From NCBI GenBank assembly GCA_965116595.1, contig OZ220708.1:2356001-2420000 (forward strand): a stretch of DNA of 64,000 nt, given 5' to 3'. The position numbers and the translations under genes were made by a program. The notes beneath the pieces are model-generated. The model ran no database searches. It worked only from the letters and a program-made list of their open reading frames with translations, and was not told the origin of the DNA. Source of the DNA: G963663315 sp963668255. Lineage in GTDB: Bacteria; Pseudomonadota; Gammaproteobacteria; Arenicellales; Poriferihabitantaceae. This document shows positions 52,209 to 61,287 of the stretch, piece after piece. How positions within the stretch are numbered: the first letter of the stretch is position 1; the number at the start of each line of letters is the position of its first letter.

Positions 52209-52747
52209 TGACCGTCTCCCTGAAAACCCTGATTACCGTGGCTTGTATCGGGTTGGCGCTTGCGGCTTGTGGCGGAAACAAGCGGAATAAATCGGGTGGC
52301 GGCTATTATGGTGGTGACAGTCCGCCGACACGAACCATGGACTATGATAAAATTCCGGATGCCGTCCCGAGGAGAGAACCCCGTAGCCGGTATGGCAACA
52401 ATCCCTACAAGGCCCTTGGCAAACGCTACAGGCCCATGAAATCAGCCAAGGGCTTCAGGCAGAAGGGGATTGCTTCGTGGTATGGCAAAAAATTTCATGG
52501 ACGCCGTACATCAAGCGGTGAGACTTATGACATGTTCAAGATGACGGCAGCGCATCCAACATTGCCACTGCCGACTTACGTCAGTGTCACCAATCTCGAT
52601 ACGAAAAAGAAAATCATTGTCAAAGTTAATGATAGAGGTCCTTTCCTGCATGGTCGAATCATTGATCTGTCGTATGCGGCTGCACAGAAACTCGGGATTG
52701 CCAGGAAAGGAACGGGAAGGGTACTCATCAATGCCATTGTCCCATGA
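52208..52747 (+). CDS. rlpA: Septal ring lytic transglycosylase RlpA-like lipoprotein
   Basis: RlpA is an outer-membrane lipoprotein that binds or cleaves peptidoglycan lacking stem peptides. The 179-residue product has a lipobox (IGLALAAC-GG) and a double-psi beta-barrel domain with KGIASWYGKKFHGRRTSSGETYDMFKMTAAHPTLPLPTYV and VKVNDRGPFLHGRIIDLSYAAAQKLGI; the Asp of NDRGPF is the catalytic residue in active RlpA. The C-terminal SPOR domain found in many relatives is absent, making this a short form. Confidence 0.93.
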   Translation: MTVSLKTLITVACIGLALAACGGNKRNKSGGGYYGGDSPPTRTMDYDKIPDAVPRREPRSRYGNNPYKALGKRYRPMKSAKGFRQKGIASWYGKKFHGRRTSSGETYDMFKMTAAHPTLPLPTYVSVTNLDTKKKIIVKVNDRGPFLHGRIIDLSYAAAQKLGIARKGTGRVLINAIVP

Positions 52748-52772
52748 TTCCTGCTGATCTGAGATATTGATT

Positions 52773-53954
52773 ATGCGCTGGTTGTCTTTTCTGTTAACGC
52801 CACTTGTTTTGCCGTTCTGGCTGCTTTGTCTGGGTTATTCCAATCCGGCTGGCAGTGCCTTGATTGAAGTTCCCGAGGTCGTAAAGTCCCCGATTCCGGC
52901 TCCATCAATCGACGCAAAGAGCTGGGTTCTGGCAGACTTCGAAACAGGCTGGATATTGGGTAGCAAGAATGCGGATCTTTTAATAGAACCGGCCAGCCTG
53001 ACCAAGCTGATGACCAGTTTTCTGGTGTTCGATGCCATCGAGGCTGAAAAATTAAGATTTGACGACAAGGTATATATCAGTAAGAAAGCCTGGAAAACAG
53101 AGGGATCGAGAATGTTCATTCTGGTGGATACACACGTCAGTGTTCTTGATTTGATTCAGGGACTGATTATTCAATCCGGCAATGATGCGGCTGTGGCATT
53201 GGCTGAACATATTGCCGGAAGTGAAGAGGAATTTGCAGTAAGAATGAATTTGATGGCTGCGAAAATCGGTATGACAAATACCAATTTCACCAATAGCAGT
53301 GGACTGCCACACGAAAATCATTACACTACGGCCAGGGACATAACGTTACTGGCGTTGTCCCTTATCCGTCGTTTCCCGGACCTGTATCACTACTATTCCC
53401 AAAGGGAGTTTACCTACAACGATATTACCCAGCAAAACAGAAACATCCTGTTGGACCGGGATTCTACCGTTGACGGACTCAAGACAGGGTATACCAGAAA
53501 GGCGGGTTATTGTCTGATCGGCACTGCGCTCAGGGATGAGGTGCGACTGATTGCCACCGTAACAGGCGCCAAAAACAGGATCGTACGGGCCAACCAGGTG
53601 CAATCCCTGCTGCAATATGGATACGATTCCTATGACGGTATGATTCTTTACAGACCCGGAGAGCCGGTCATGACACTGCCTTTATGGATGGGTCAACAGG
53701 ATCAGGCGGGTGTCGGGGTTCTTGAGAATCTAGCCGTACAGGTGCCGAGCGGGGAGTCTGCAAGAATATCTGTCACACTGGAGCTTCCGGATAGTCTGGA
53801 AGCCCCGCTTGCTAGTGGAACTGAAGTGGGTCAGATACAGGTCAGATTCGATGACAAGCCTGTACGCAAATCCTCTTTGCATGTAAACCGAACCCATGAG
53901 GAAGGGCCAATACTGGGCCGGGTTCTGGATTGGTTCAAGCGGTTGGTATTTTGA
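52773..53954 (+). CDS. dacA: D-alanyl-D-alanine carboxypeptidase (PBP5/6 family)
   Basis: This enzyme removes the terminal D-Ala from stem peptides. The 393-residue protein has a signal peptide, the SxxK motif in LIEPASLTKLMTSFLVFD, SGN in LIIQSGNDAAVALAEHI and KTG in VDGLKTGYTRKAGYCLIG, then the PBP5 C-terminal beta domain and the amphipathic membrane-binding helix at the end (LGRVLDWFKRLVF). I chose ATG 52773 over the in-frame TTG at 52767. It closes the mreB-dacA cluster. Confidence 0.95.
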   Translation: MRWLSFLLTPLVLPFWLLCLGYSNPAGSALIEVPEVVKSPIPAPSIDAKSWVLADFETGWILGSKNADLLIEPASLTKLMTSFLVFDAIEAEKLRFDDKVYISKKAWKTEGSRMFILVDTHVSVLDLIQGLIIQSGNDAAVALAEHIAGSEEEFAVRMNLMAAKIGMTNTNFTNSSGLPHENHYTTARDITLLALSLIRRFPDLYHYYSQREFTYNDITQQNRNILLDRDSTVDGLKTGYTRKAGYCLIGTALRDEVRLIATVTGAKNRIVRANQVQSLLQYGYDSYDGMILYRPGEPVMTLPLWMGQQDQAGVGVLENLAVQVPSGESARISVTLELPDSLEAPLASGTEVGQIQVRFDDKPVRKSSLHVNRTHEEGPILGRVLDWFKRLVF

Positions 53955-53968
53955 AAACGGGAAACTGA

Positions 53969-53997
53969 TTGATCTTTTTCGTTTACTGGCATAAATT
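53969..53997 (+). promoter_or_regulatory. Candidate sigma70 promoter for mmsA
   Basis: TTGATC at 53969-53974 and TAAATT at 53992-53997 are 17 bases apart. It lies in the gap after dacA, about 36 bases before the mmsA ATG. Confidence 0.4.
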
Positions 53998-54032
53998 AAA
54001 CTGCAAACTGCCTAACTCTTTTGGTAACTTAT

Positions 54033-55556
54033 ATGAAACACGAATCCATAAAAATTCAGAACCTGCATCATTATGTTGACGGGCAAAAAGTCGAAGGTAA
54101 CAGCGGGCGCTTCGGAGATGTTTACAATCCGGCTTTGGGTGTGGTGACCAAACAGGCGCCATTGGCAAGCAGGAGCGAGGTGGAGAATGCGATAACCGTG
54201 GCCCAACAGGCATTTTCGGGATGGTCGGCAATCCCGGCGGGGCAACGCTCCCAGATCATGTTCGCTTTCCGTGGTTTGATCAAATCGTATATGGATGAAC
54301 TGGCTGAACTGGTTTCCTGCGAACATGGAAAAACTCTGGACGATGCCAGGGGGTCGATCACCCGTGGTCTGGAAGTCATTGATTATGCCTGTGGTATCTC
54401 GCAGATGTTGAAAGGAGAGTATTCATCAAGTGTTTCAGGCGGGGTGGATTCGTGGAGTATGCGCCAACCCCTTGGAGTATGTGCCGGTATCACTCCGTTC
54501 AATTTTCCTGCGATGGTGCCAATGTGGATGTTTCCGATGGCAATCGCCTGTGGCAACACATTCGTTTTGAAACCTTCGGAACGTGACCCCTCGTGCCCGC
54601 TTCGTCTGGCAGAGTTGATGAAGGAGGCCGGACTGCCGGATGGCGTACTAAATGTTGTCAATGGAGACAAGGAAGCGGTCGATACATTACTCACGGATGA
54701 TCGTGTTCAGGCAGTCAGTTTTGTCGGTTCCACTGCGGTAGGGGAATACATTTACCAGACCGGAACTTCCCACAATAAACGGGTGCAGGCGCTGTGTGGC
54801 GCTAAAAATCACATGGTAGTGATGCCTGATGCAGACATGGATCAGGTGACAGATGCGGTGATCGGGGCGGCGTATGGCTCTGCCGGTGAAAGATGCATGG
54901 CGATTTCTGTGGTTGTTTCAATAGGGGATGAGCCGGCAGATACGTTGATCGAGAAACTGGTTCCGAGACTGGATGGCCTGAAAGTCGGCTCATATACTGA
55001 ACAGTCCACCGAGATGGGTCCGGTTATCAACCCGGCTGCAAAGACAAGAATAGAAGGTTATATCGACAAGGGGCTTGAGGAGGGTGCGACCCTGATCAGG
55101 GATGGCAGAGATGAAGTCGTCAAGGGTTCAGAGAATGGTTGTTTCGTCGGAGCAACTGTCTTCGACAATGTAAAAACCGGTATGAGTATCTATACCGATG
55201 AAATTTTTGGCCCTGTACTGGGTATTGTCCGTGCACAAAGCTACGAAGAAGCGGTTCAGATGGTCAACGATCATGAATATGGTAATGGCACTGCAATTTT
55301 TACCCGTGATGGCGATACCGCCCGGGATTTCAGCGAACGTATACAAATCGGCATGGTGGGGGTGAATGTTCCTATCCCTGTACCGATGGCATTTCATAGT
55401 TTTGGAGGCTGGAAACGCTCACTTTTCGGCGACCATTCGATACATGGGCCGGAAGGCGTGCGTTTTTATACCAGACTGAAAACGATTACTTCCAGATGGC
55501 CATCCGGTATCCGGCAAGGAGCGGTTTTCAATTTCAAGGCAGGCGGCGAACACTGA
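54033..55556 (+). CDS. mmsA: CoA-acylating methylmalonate-semialdehyde dehydrogenase
   Basis: MmsA oxidises methylmalonate semialdehyde (valine route) or malonate semialdehyde to propionyl- or acetyl-CoA with NAD and CoA. The 507-residue aldehyde dehydrogenase has ITPFNFPAMVPMWMFPMAIACGNTFVLKPSE, diagnostic of the CoA-acylating group, FVGSTAVGEYIY, and the nucleophile Cys in GSAGERCMAISV. ATG 54033 (MKHESIK) is preferred to the in-frame TTG at 54021. It complements the leucine pathway in the window with valine or beta-alanine breakdown. Confidence 0.95.
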   Translation: MKHESIKIQNLHHYVDGQKVEGNSGRFGDVYNPALGVVTKQAPLASRSEVENAITVAQQAFSGWSAIPAGQRSQIMFAFRGLIKSYMDELAELVSCEHGKTLDDARGSITRGLEVIDYACGISQMLKGEYSSSVSGGVDSWSMRQPLGVCAGITPFNFPAMVPMWMFPMAIACGNTFVLKPSERDPSCPLRLAELMKEAGLPDGVLNVVNGDKEAVDTLLTDDRVQAVSFVGSTAVGEYIYQTGTSHNKRVQALCGAKNHMVVMPDADMDQVTDAVIGAAYGSAGERCMAISVVVSIGDEPADTLIEKLVPRLDGLKVGSYTEQSTEMGPVINPAAKTRIEGYIDKGLEEGATLIRDGRDEVVKGSENGCFVGATVFDNVKTGMSIYTDEIFGPVLGIVRAQSYEEAVQMVNDHEYGNGTAIFTRDGDTARDFSERIQIGMVGVNVPIPVPMAFHSFGGWKRSLFGDHSIHGPEGVRFYTRLKTITSRWPSGIRQGAVFNFKAGGEH

Positions 55557-55596
55557 ACTGAAGTCGGATTCAACCTGCCGCCTGTCACCCCGGGGA

Positions 55597-56262
55597 TCAC
55601 TGCTCGTTTCTTTGTTGTGCTGCTTTTTCGATCAGGAAATTAATTACCTTGATCAGTTTCGTCTGGCTTCCTGCCAGAGAAACCGATGTTCTGTAACGCC
55701 CGTCTACAATAATTGTTGGTACGCCGTTGATGCCATATCTGCGGGACATTACGTTGGAGAAATTCAATTTGTTCTCCACGGCAAATGAAGTGAAAGTCTC
55801 GGGAAATTTCGACCCGTCGACACCATTGTCATTCGCCCAGGCTGCCAGTTCTTCGACAGTACGGAATGTGAGTCGTTGATCGTGAATCGCAGAGTAATAT
55901 CTGTGATGCAGGTCTTCGAGCAATCCCAGAGCTTCGAATGTGTAGTAAACCCTGGCATCGAACTCCCATCGGGCACTCAGCAATGCGGGTAGCGGCACAT
56001 ATTCCGCTCCTTCAGGAATGTTTTTCTGCCATTCAACGAGATAAGGCTCCAGTTGAAAACAGTGAGGGCAGTGATACCAGAACAATTCTGCTACCTCTAT
56101 CTTGTCCCCGGTCTGAACCGGCTGGACTTCGTCCAGCAACTGGTAATCCTCCCCTTCGACAAATGGTTCTTCCTGAGCGACGCATGGGGACAGCGACAAG
56201 CTGAGAAAAACAGCCATTGCCATTGCGAAAACACTTCGGTTCCTGTATTTGTTTTTGTTCAT
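55597..56262 (-). CDS. dsbA: Thiol:disulfide interchange protein DsbA
   Basis: DsbA introduces disulfide bonds into periplasmic proteins. The 221-residue protein has a signal peptide (VFAMAMAVFLSLSLSPCVAQEE), the thioredoxin-fold active site in LFWYHCPHCFQLEPYL (CPHC), and the cis-Pro segment YGINGVPTIIVDGRYR. It is convergent with mmsA and 24 bases downstream of mpl. Confidence 0.95.
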   Translation of the reverse strand: MNKNKYRNRSVFAMAMAVFLSLSLSPCVAQEEPFVEGEDYQLLDEVQPVQTGDKIEVAELFWYHCPHCFQLEPYLVEWQKNIPEGAEYVPLPALLSARWEFDARVYYTFEALGLLEDLHHRYYSAIHDQRLTFRTVEELAAWANDNGVDGSKFPETFTSFAVENKLNFSNVMSRRYGINGVPTIIVDGRYRTSVSLAGSQTKLIKVINFLIEKAAQQRNEQ

Positions 56263-56286
56263 GATCAGTATTTGATTGGCATCCGG

Positions 56287-57657
56287 TCAAGCCTGAACCA
56301 GAGTATCAATCAAGCGTTCCCTGATTGAATCCGGTATCCCGTCGAAACTCCCGTTACTCATGCAGATGATAACTGTTTTGCTGTCAGGGCACAATTTCAG
56401 TGCTGCGGGAATAGCATCTTTCGAGTTGAATATTTTCAATTCTGTTTGAGTCTCCAGCGATTCCGGCCGCCATTCCAGGTCACATGTCCGATATAGCCAT
56501 GTTTCATCTGAGTGATTCAGGGAGTGTCCCAGTCTGTGCCCGTGTTGCCCGCTTTTCATGGTGCTTGAGCGAAGCTCCAGGACGGTGACAATATGGTGCT
56601 GCGGGTGTTTTGAGCGTATCGCTTCAATAGTCAGACCTATTGCCGTCGGATGATGGGCGAAATCTTCGTACAAGTATATCTGGCCCTTATTGAACAGAAG
56701 CTGAAGACGTCGGTCCGCAGCGATGAAGTCTTCCAATGCGGCCAGGGAGTCTGCCGTGTTGACTCCTGACAGGCTACAGGCAGCGATTGCCGCCAGCGCA
56801 TTTTGCATGTTGTAGGCGCCGATCAGATTCCAGTTGATCTGACCACAGACGGCGCCGTGGTGATAAATTTTGAAACTTGAACAATCCGGCTTCAATGACC
56901 TGGCAAACCATTGGCTGGAAGCATCCGAGATCGAGAACCGCACCAGATTGCTCCAGCACCCAATGTCCAGTACCTCTTGTAAATGACGATCATCACTGTT
57001 GACGACAATTGCGCCGCGCGATGGAACGATTCTGATAAGATGATGAAACTGTCTCTTGATCTGGTCGAGATTGTCGAAAATATCACCATGGTCAAACTCA
57101 AGATTGTTTAATACCGCAATAGTCGGACGGTAATGTACGAATTTTGACCGTTTGTCGAAAAATGCCGTATCGTACTCGTCTGCTTCGATAACAAACCAGT
57201 TGCCTTCGCCTGCTGCTGCAGAGTGGGGGAAATTGCCCGGTTTGCCACCGATCAGGAAGCCCGGAGACCGCCCCGATGAATGCAATATCCATGCGGCCAT
57301 GGACGACGTTGTGGATTTTCCGTGGGTGCCGGCCACTGCAATTACATCCTTTTGAAGAAGTATATTGTCGTGCAGCCACTGTGGTCCCGACTGATAGTCT
57401 GATTTGTGGTTCAGCGCTGCTTCGACAAGCGGGTTGCCACGGGACAAGGCATTACCGATAATGATCTGGTCATAGCGCCGATTCAGATGCGCCGGATCGT
57501 ATCCTTCAAATATTTCGATATTGCTGGCTTCAAGTAACGTCGACATGGGCGGGTAGATATGTTCATCACAGCCGTTGACATCATGGCCATTTAACCGTGC
57601 CAGTTGTGCTACTCCTGCCATGAAAGTACCGCATATCCCTGCGATGAACAGTTTCAA
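56287..57657 (-). CDS. mpl: UDP-N-acetylmuramate:L-alanyl-gamma-D-glutamyl-meso-diaminopimelate ligase
   Basis: Mpl reuses recovered murein tripeptide by attaching it to UDP-MurNAc. The 456-residue Mur ligase begins LFIAGICGTFMAGVAQLARLNGHDVNGCDEHIYPPMSTLLE, specific to Mpl, with the ATP loop in AVAGTHGKSTTSSMAAWIL, EADEYDTAFFDKRSKFVHYRP, the central HGDIFDNLDQIKRQFHH and FAHHPTAIGLTIEAI. Its ATG overlaps the stop of the upstream membrane protein gene (57654-57657). The family is found mainly in gamma- and other proteobacteria. Confidence 0.95.
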   Translation of the reverse strand: MKLFIAGICGTFMAGVAQLARLNGHDVNGCDEHIYPPMSTLLEASNIEIFEGYDPAHLNRRYDQIIIGNALSRGNPLVEAALNHKSDYQSGPQWLHDNILLQKDVIAVAGTHGKSTTSSMAAWILHSSGRSPGFLIGGKPGNFPHSAAAGEGNWFVIEADEYDTAFFDKRSKFVHYRPTIAVLNNLEFDHGDIFDNLDQIKRQFHHLIRIVPSRGAIVVNSDDRHLQEVLDIGCWSNLVRFSISDASSQWFARSLKPDCSSFKIYHHGAVCGQINWNLIGAYNMQNALAAIAACSLSGVNTADSLAALEDFIAADRRLQLLFNKGQIYLYEDFAHHPTAIGLTIEAIRSKHPQHHIVTVLELRSSTMKSGQHGHRLGHSLNHSDETWLYRTCDLEWRPESLETQTELKIFNSKDAIPAALKLCPDSKTVIICMSNGSFDGIPDSIRERLIDTLVQA

Positions 57658-58157
57658 ATACCCTGACCTCCAAACATTTGCAACAGGATGATAGCAGACA
57701 TGATTTCAAGTGCGAATGTGATCAGAAATGCAAACAGCAGTCGTATTTCCAGGGTCTCCCGTAAAATGAATACAATAACCGCAAAACTCCACACATTCAC
57801 CACCACCAGGATCAAACTGGCAACCCTGGAAACAGATGAATCTGTTATCATCAGTATAGGGGTTGCAGCCAGCAGAAGGATTGCGGAACAACCAAACATT
57901 CCAGTTGCGGACTGCAGCCAGCGCTCGCGTTTGGAAAACAGGGTCAACAAAATTCTCAGACCGAGCGCGAGCAGGCCGATTTGTACCAGGCCGATCATTA
58001 CCGGATTGATATCCTCAGTGAGACGATTGATCCTCGTCGCCGATAAAATCAGTGTTGCAATAATGGTGAAAATCAATGCCTGCCAGGAGGCAGGTAAATC
58101 CTGGGGTCTGGCTCGGAACAGGCAGATTTGTATCAGTGTCTGGATAGTCTGGGTCAT
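57654..58157 (-). CDS. Uncharacterised membrane protein upstream of mpl
   Basis: I do not recognise the family. The 167-residue product has a short hydrophilic start (MTQTIQTLIQICLFRARPQDLPASWQ) and four or five predicted membrane segments (ALIFTIIATLILSA, NPVMIGLVQIGLLALGLRILL, GCSAILLLAATPILMIT, VASLILVVVNVWSFAVIVFIL, LLFAFLITFALEIMSAIILLQM). It lacks charged catalytic motifs. The start is four bases overlapped with mpl, implying co-translation, and it is divergent from rnd by 44 bases. Its link to peptidoglycan recycling is only positional. Confidence 0.75.
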   Translation of the reverse strand: MTQTIQTLIQICLFRARPQDLPASWQALIFTIIATLILSATRINRLTEDINPVMIGLVQIGLLALGLRILLTLFSKRERWLQSATGMFGCSAILLLAATPILMITDSSVSRVASLILVVVNVWSFAVIVFILRETLEIRLLFAFLITFALEIMSAIILLQMFGGQGI

Positions 58158-58201
58158 GGTTGCAAGGAATAAACGCCTTAATTGATCATACCATTAGTTA
58201 T

Positions 58202-59332
58202 ATGTCAAAAATTATCCTTGTCGATACGTACAGTGAACTGAACTTCAGAGTTGACCAGGCACTCGCTTCCAGGTGGGTCGGGATTGATACCGAATTTCTT
58301 CGGGAGAAGACCTATTATCCGAAGCTGTGTCTGATTCAGTGTCAAACAGAATCTGATGAATTTTGTGTTGATGCACTTGCGATTGATGATCTGACGCCTT
58401 TGGAACGGCTTTTCGGTAATCCCGTTATCGTCAAGATTCTGCATTCGGGCAGACAGGATGTAGAGGCCCTGGATCAAAGGTTGAACCACCCTCTGGTCAA
58501 TGTTTTCGACACCCAGATCGCCGCCTCATTTTGTGGTCCCGATGAGCAGGTGAGTTATGCTTCGCTGGTTGAATCGATCTGCCAGGTCAACCTCGCGAAA
58601 TCCCATACCCGGGCCGACTGGTCCCGGCGGCCGTTGTCGACAGGTCAATTGCAATATGCGATAGATGATGTCCGCTATCTGCGCCAGATCCAGATGTCTC
58701 TGCAAGACCGGCTGGTCGCATCAGGTAAACTGCAATGGCATCAGGCTGAATGCCTGCGGGCGTTCGGCAACAAGGATTTCGTCATTGCCCCTGAAGATGG
58801 ATGGAGGAGATTGAAGCAGGGCGCAAGATTACCCCGCAGGCTTCAACACTTTGCCAGGGCGCTGGCAATCTGGAGAGAAAACAAGGCCCAGATCAGAAAT
58901 CTTCCGCGCGAGTGGATCATGTCGACCCAGACATTGCTGGATATCTGTTACAAGCGACCGGGTGACCGCAATGCCCTGTCAGCAATCAGTTCCATCAGCA
59001 ACAAGATGGTCGAACGATCCGGAGAAGAGATTTTGCGAGTGTTGCAAAACGTATCCGGTAATGACCGGGATGATCCGGTCTGGGATAAGTACAGACCATT
59101 GGATGGTGGGCAACGCCGTCGGGCAAAAGAGATTATGAAAAAGCTTCGAACAGTGGCGCAGGAAAGGAATCTGAGTCAGGCGCTGCTGGCGAACCGCAGT
59201 GATGTCGAGGCGCTGGTGTCCGGTGAGTCAGGGATTTTGTTGCTGAAGGGATGGCGTTATGACCTGATCGGGCGTGAGTTACAGGCAGAACTGGCTGATG
59301 TTCCGCAGAAGCCTGAACAGTTATCACCCTGA
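58202..59332 (+). CDS. rnd: Ribonuclease D
   Basis: RNase D is a 3'-5' exoribonuclease that trims tRNA precursors and other stable RNAs. The 376-residue protein has the DEDDy exonuclease motifs in WVGIDTEFLREKTYYPKLCLIQ (DxE), KILHSGRQDVEAL and YAIDDVRYLRQI (YxxxD), followed by HRDC domains. ATG 58202 (MSKIILVD) gives the normal N-terminus; a longer frame from 58160 adds a poor leader. It is convergent with mltA, with only three bases between the stops. Confidence 0.94.
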   Translation: MSKIILVDTYSELNFRVDQALASRWVGIDTEFLREKTYYPKLCLIQCQTESDEFCVDALAIDDLTPLERLFGNPVIVKILHSGRQDVEALDQRLNHPLVNVFDTQIAASFCGPDEQVSYASLVESICQVNLAKSHTRADWSRRPLSTGQLQYAIDDVRYLRQIQMSLQDRLVASGKLQWHQAECLRAFGNKDFVIAPEDGWRRLKQGARLPRRLQHFARALAIWRENKAQIRNLPREWIMSTQTLLDICYKRPGDRNALSAISSISNKMVERSGEEILRVLQNVSGNDRDDPVWDKYRPLDGGQRRRAKEIMKKLRTVAQERNLSQALLANRSDVEALVSGESGILLLKGWRYDLIGRELQAELADVPQKPEQLSP

Positions 59333-59335
59333 ACG

Positions 59336-60475
59336 CTATCCGGATTTTGGTAGCAGGACAATCATGCTGCCCCTTTCCTTCATTATTCCTGCCGAGCGTT
59401 CTGCGGCTCCTCCATGCCCCCAGAACACATCTGCCCGCAATGGTCCGCGAATGGCGCCTCCTGTGTCCTGAGCGATCAGGAGTTGTTGAAACAAACGGCC
59501 AGACTCTCCCGGATAACTGGTGTCCAACCAGATCGGCGTGCCAAGGGCCACCAGTTCCGGGTCAATCGCAATGCTTCGTTCGGGTGTCAATGGCACATTC
59601 AGCGAGCCCACGGGACCGTTTTCGACCGTATCCCTGATGATAAAGAATACATAACTCGGATTTTCGTTGAGCAGGTTCTGAGCCTGGTCTGGATTGTCAG
59701 CAAGCCAACGACGAATTGTGAACAGTGAAATTTCATCCCTGTCCAGTTCTCCCTGATCCAGCAAAACACGGCCAATCGGGATATACGGATGGCCATTCTG
59801 ATTGCTGTAACCGACACCGATCAGTGACCCATCTTCGAGTTCCACTCTGCCCGAGCCCTGAATATGAAGAAAAAACACCGCGTCCCTGTCGTCCAGCCAA
59901 AGCAGTTCATTGCCCGCCAGTAAATTGCGATTGGATTCAATCTGTTCGCGTGAATAAAAAGGAACGATTTTCTTTCCGACTTTCAACCCCCGAATCCTTT
60001 TATTCTCCAGCGAAGGGTAAATACTACCCAATTCAACGGTCAGAAGTGAATCAGGCTCCTGGTAGATCGGATATCTGTATCGCTGATCAGGGGTTTTACT
60101 GCCGAATAACAAGGGCTCGTAATAACCTGTAATCAATCCCTCGGATCGACCTTTTTCGCCGTACAGGCGATGAGGAACAAACCAGGATTCAAGAAATGCC
60201 TTGACACTGTCATCATTGACCTGATCGGGTTTGAGTTGTTCCATTGCCGTACAGATATCCTTCCAGAACGGTTTTGCCGCCACAGCGATGCAGTTATTTT
60301 CCAGCGCCGGCCAGACTTCAGCATGTCGGTCATCCTCCCAGCCATCAATCTCGGACCATTTGATTTCTTCTCCGATTCCCGCTGGTCTGGGTCTGGTAAA
60401 TGTACAGGACGTGACCGCCAGGGCAATGGCGAACAGGATGATTATGCTGGCAGGAGACTTGAATGATGAGTCCAT
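59336..60475 (-). CDS. mltA: Membrane-bound lytic murein transglycosylase A
   Basis: MltA cleaves glycan strands at the outer membrane. The 379-residue lipoprotein has a lipobox (ALAVTSC-TF), SEGLITGYYEPLLFGS, FFLHIQGSGRVELEDGSLIGVGYSNQNGHPYIPIGR and the C-terminal 3D domain LLIAQDTGGAIRGPLRADVFWGHG, whose Asp residues form the active site. ATG 60475 is preferred to the in-frame TTG at 60487. It is divergent from rpsU. Confidence 0.94.
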   Translation of the reverse strand: MDSSFKSPASIIILFAIALAVTSCTFTRPRPAGIGEEIKWSEIDGWEDDRHAEVWPALENNCIAVAAKPFWKDICTAMEQLKPDQVNDDSVKAFLESWFVPHRLYGEKGRSEGLITGYYEPLLFGSKTPDQRYRYPIYQEPDSLLTVELGSIYPSLENKRIRGLKVGKKIVPFYSREQIESNRNLLAGNELLWLDDRDAVFFLHIQGSGRVELEDGSLIGVGYSNQNGHPYIPIGRVLLDQGELDRDEISLFTIRRWLADNPDQAQNLLNENPSYVFFIIRDTVENGPVGSLNVPLTPERSIAIDPELVALGTPIWLDTSYPGESGRLFQQLLIAQDTGGAIRGPLRADVFWGHGGAAERSAGIMKERGSMIVLLPKSG

Positions 60476-60502
60476 AAAATTACTCAATATTTGGCGGTAT
60501 GG

Positions 60503-60531
60503 GTGATATTACAGAGAAAAAGCAGTATAAT
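60503..60531 (+). promoter_or_regulatory. Candidate sigma70 promoter for rpsU
   Basis: GTGATA at 60503-60508 and a consensus TATAAT at 60526-60531 are 17 bases apart, 31 bases before the rpsU ATG. Confidence 0.5.
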
Positions 60532-60562
60532 ATTTGCCCCTCAAATCAGCCAGGAATATTAC

Positions 60563-60778
60563 ATGCCATTTGTCCAAGTTCGCCAAAACGAACCGTTTGA
60601 TGTCATTTTGAGACGTTTTCGACGTGCCTGCGAGCGTGCAGGAGTCTTCACCGAGTCCCGACGACGCCAATGTTATGAAAAACCCACTACTATTCGCAAG
60701 CGGGATAATGACGCAGCAGTGCGCAGGGAAATGAAGCGGGTGTCTCGACAAAGAGCGCGGCACAGGCGACTGTACTAG
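60563..60778 (+). CDS. rpsU: 30S ribosomal protein S21
   Basis: S21 is the small basic protein of the 30S platform, needed for initiation. It has 71 residues, the usual size: MPFVQVRQNEPFDVILRRFRRACERAGVF then the Arg-rich tail ending RQRARHRRLY. The frame extends upstream to 60491, but the ATG at 60563 matches the family start. YqeY follows, as in many proteobacteria; dnaG does not follow it here. Confidence 0.96.
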   Translation: MPFVQVRQNEPFDVILRRFRRACERAGVFTESRRRQCYEKPTTIRKRDNDAAVRREMKRVSRQRARHRRLY

Positions 60779-60815
60779 GATCCGGTTTCTGACTGGTTCC
60801 TGACTGGGCTTTGAA

Positions 60816-61259
60816 ATGAACCTCAAGGAATGCATTCTTGCTGACATGAAGGCGGCAATGCGTGCAAAAGAGACAGTAAGGCTTGAAACAATCCGCATGC
60901 TACGGGCAGCCATCCAGAGAAAGGAAGTTGATGACCGGATAGAACTCGATGATCAGGGAGTTTCGCTTATCGTTCAAAAAATGGTCAAACAATCCACCGA
61001 TGCCGCCCAGCAATTCGCAAACGGTCATCGTCAGGATCTGGTAGACAAGGAAAATGAAAATATTTCGATTCTTCGACAATACCTGCCGGAGCCACTATCG
61101 GAACAAGCCGTTGGAGAAATCATCAATCAAGCCCTGCAACAGTCCGACGCCACCGGTATCAAGGATCTGGGCAAGGTAATGGGGCTGGTCAAATCAAAAG
61201 TTCAGGGGCGGGCGGATATGAGTTCAGTCAGCGCTAAAATCAGATCCCTGCTGTCCTGA
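60816..61259 (+). CDS. yqeY: GatB/YqeY domain-containing protein
   Basis: A 147-residue stand-alone version of the tRNA-binding C-terminal domain of GatB. LKECILADMKAAMRAKETVRLETIRMLRAAI and the closing MGLVKSKVQGRADMSSVSAKIRSLL are typical. The precise function is not established; it commonly sits between rpsU and dnaG. Here the next gene, gpmI, is on the opposite strand. Confidence 0.93.
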   Translation: MNLKECILADMKAAMRAKETVRLETIRMLRAAIQRKEVDDRIELDDQGVSLIVQKMVKQSTDAAQQFANGHRQDLVDKENENISILRQYLPEPLSEQAVGEIINQALQQSDATGIKDLGKVMGLVKSKVQGRADMSSVSAKIRSLLS

Positions 61260-61287
61260 ATCCTGGATTCCGGTTTGTTGTCGGAGT

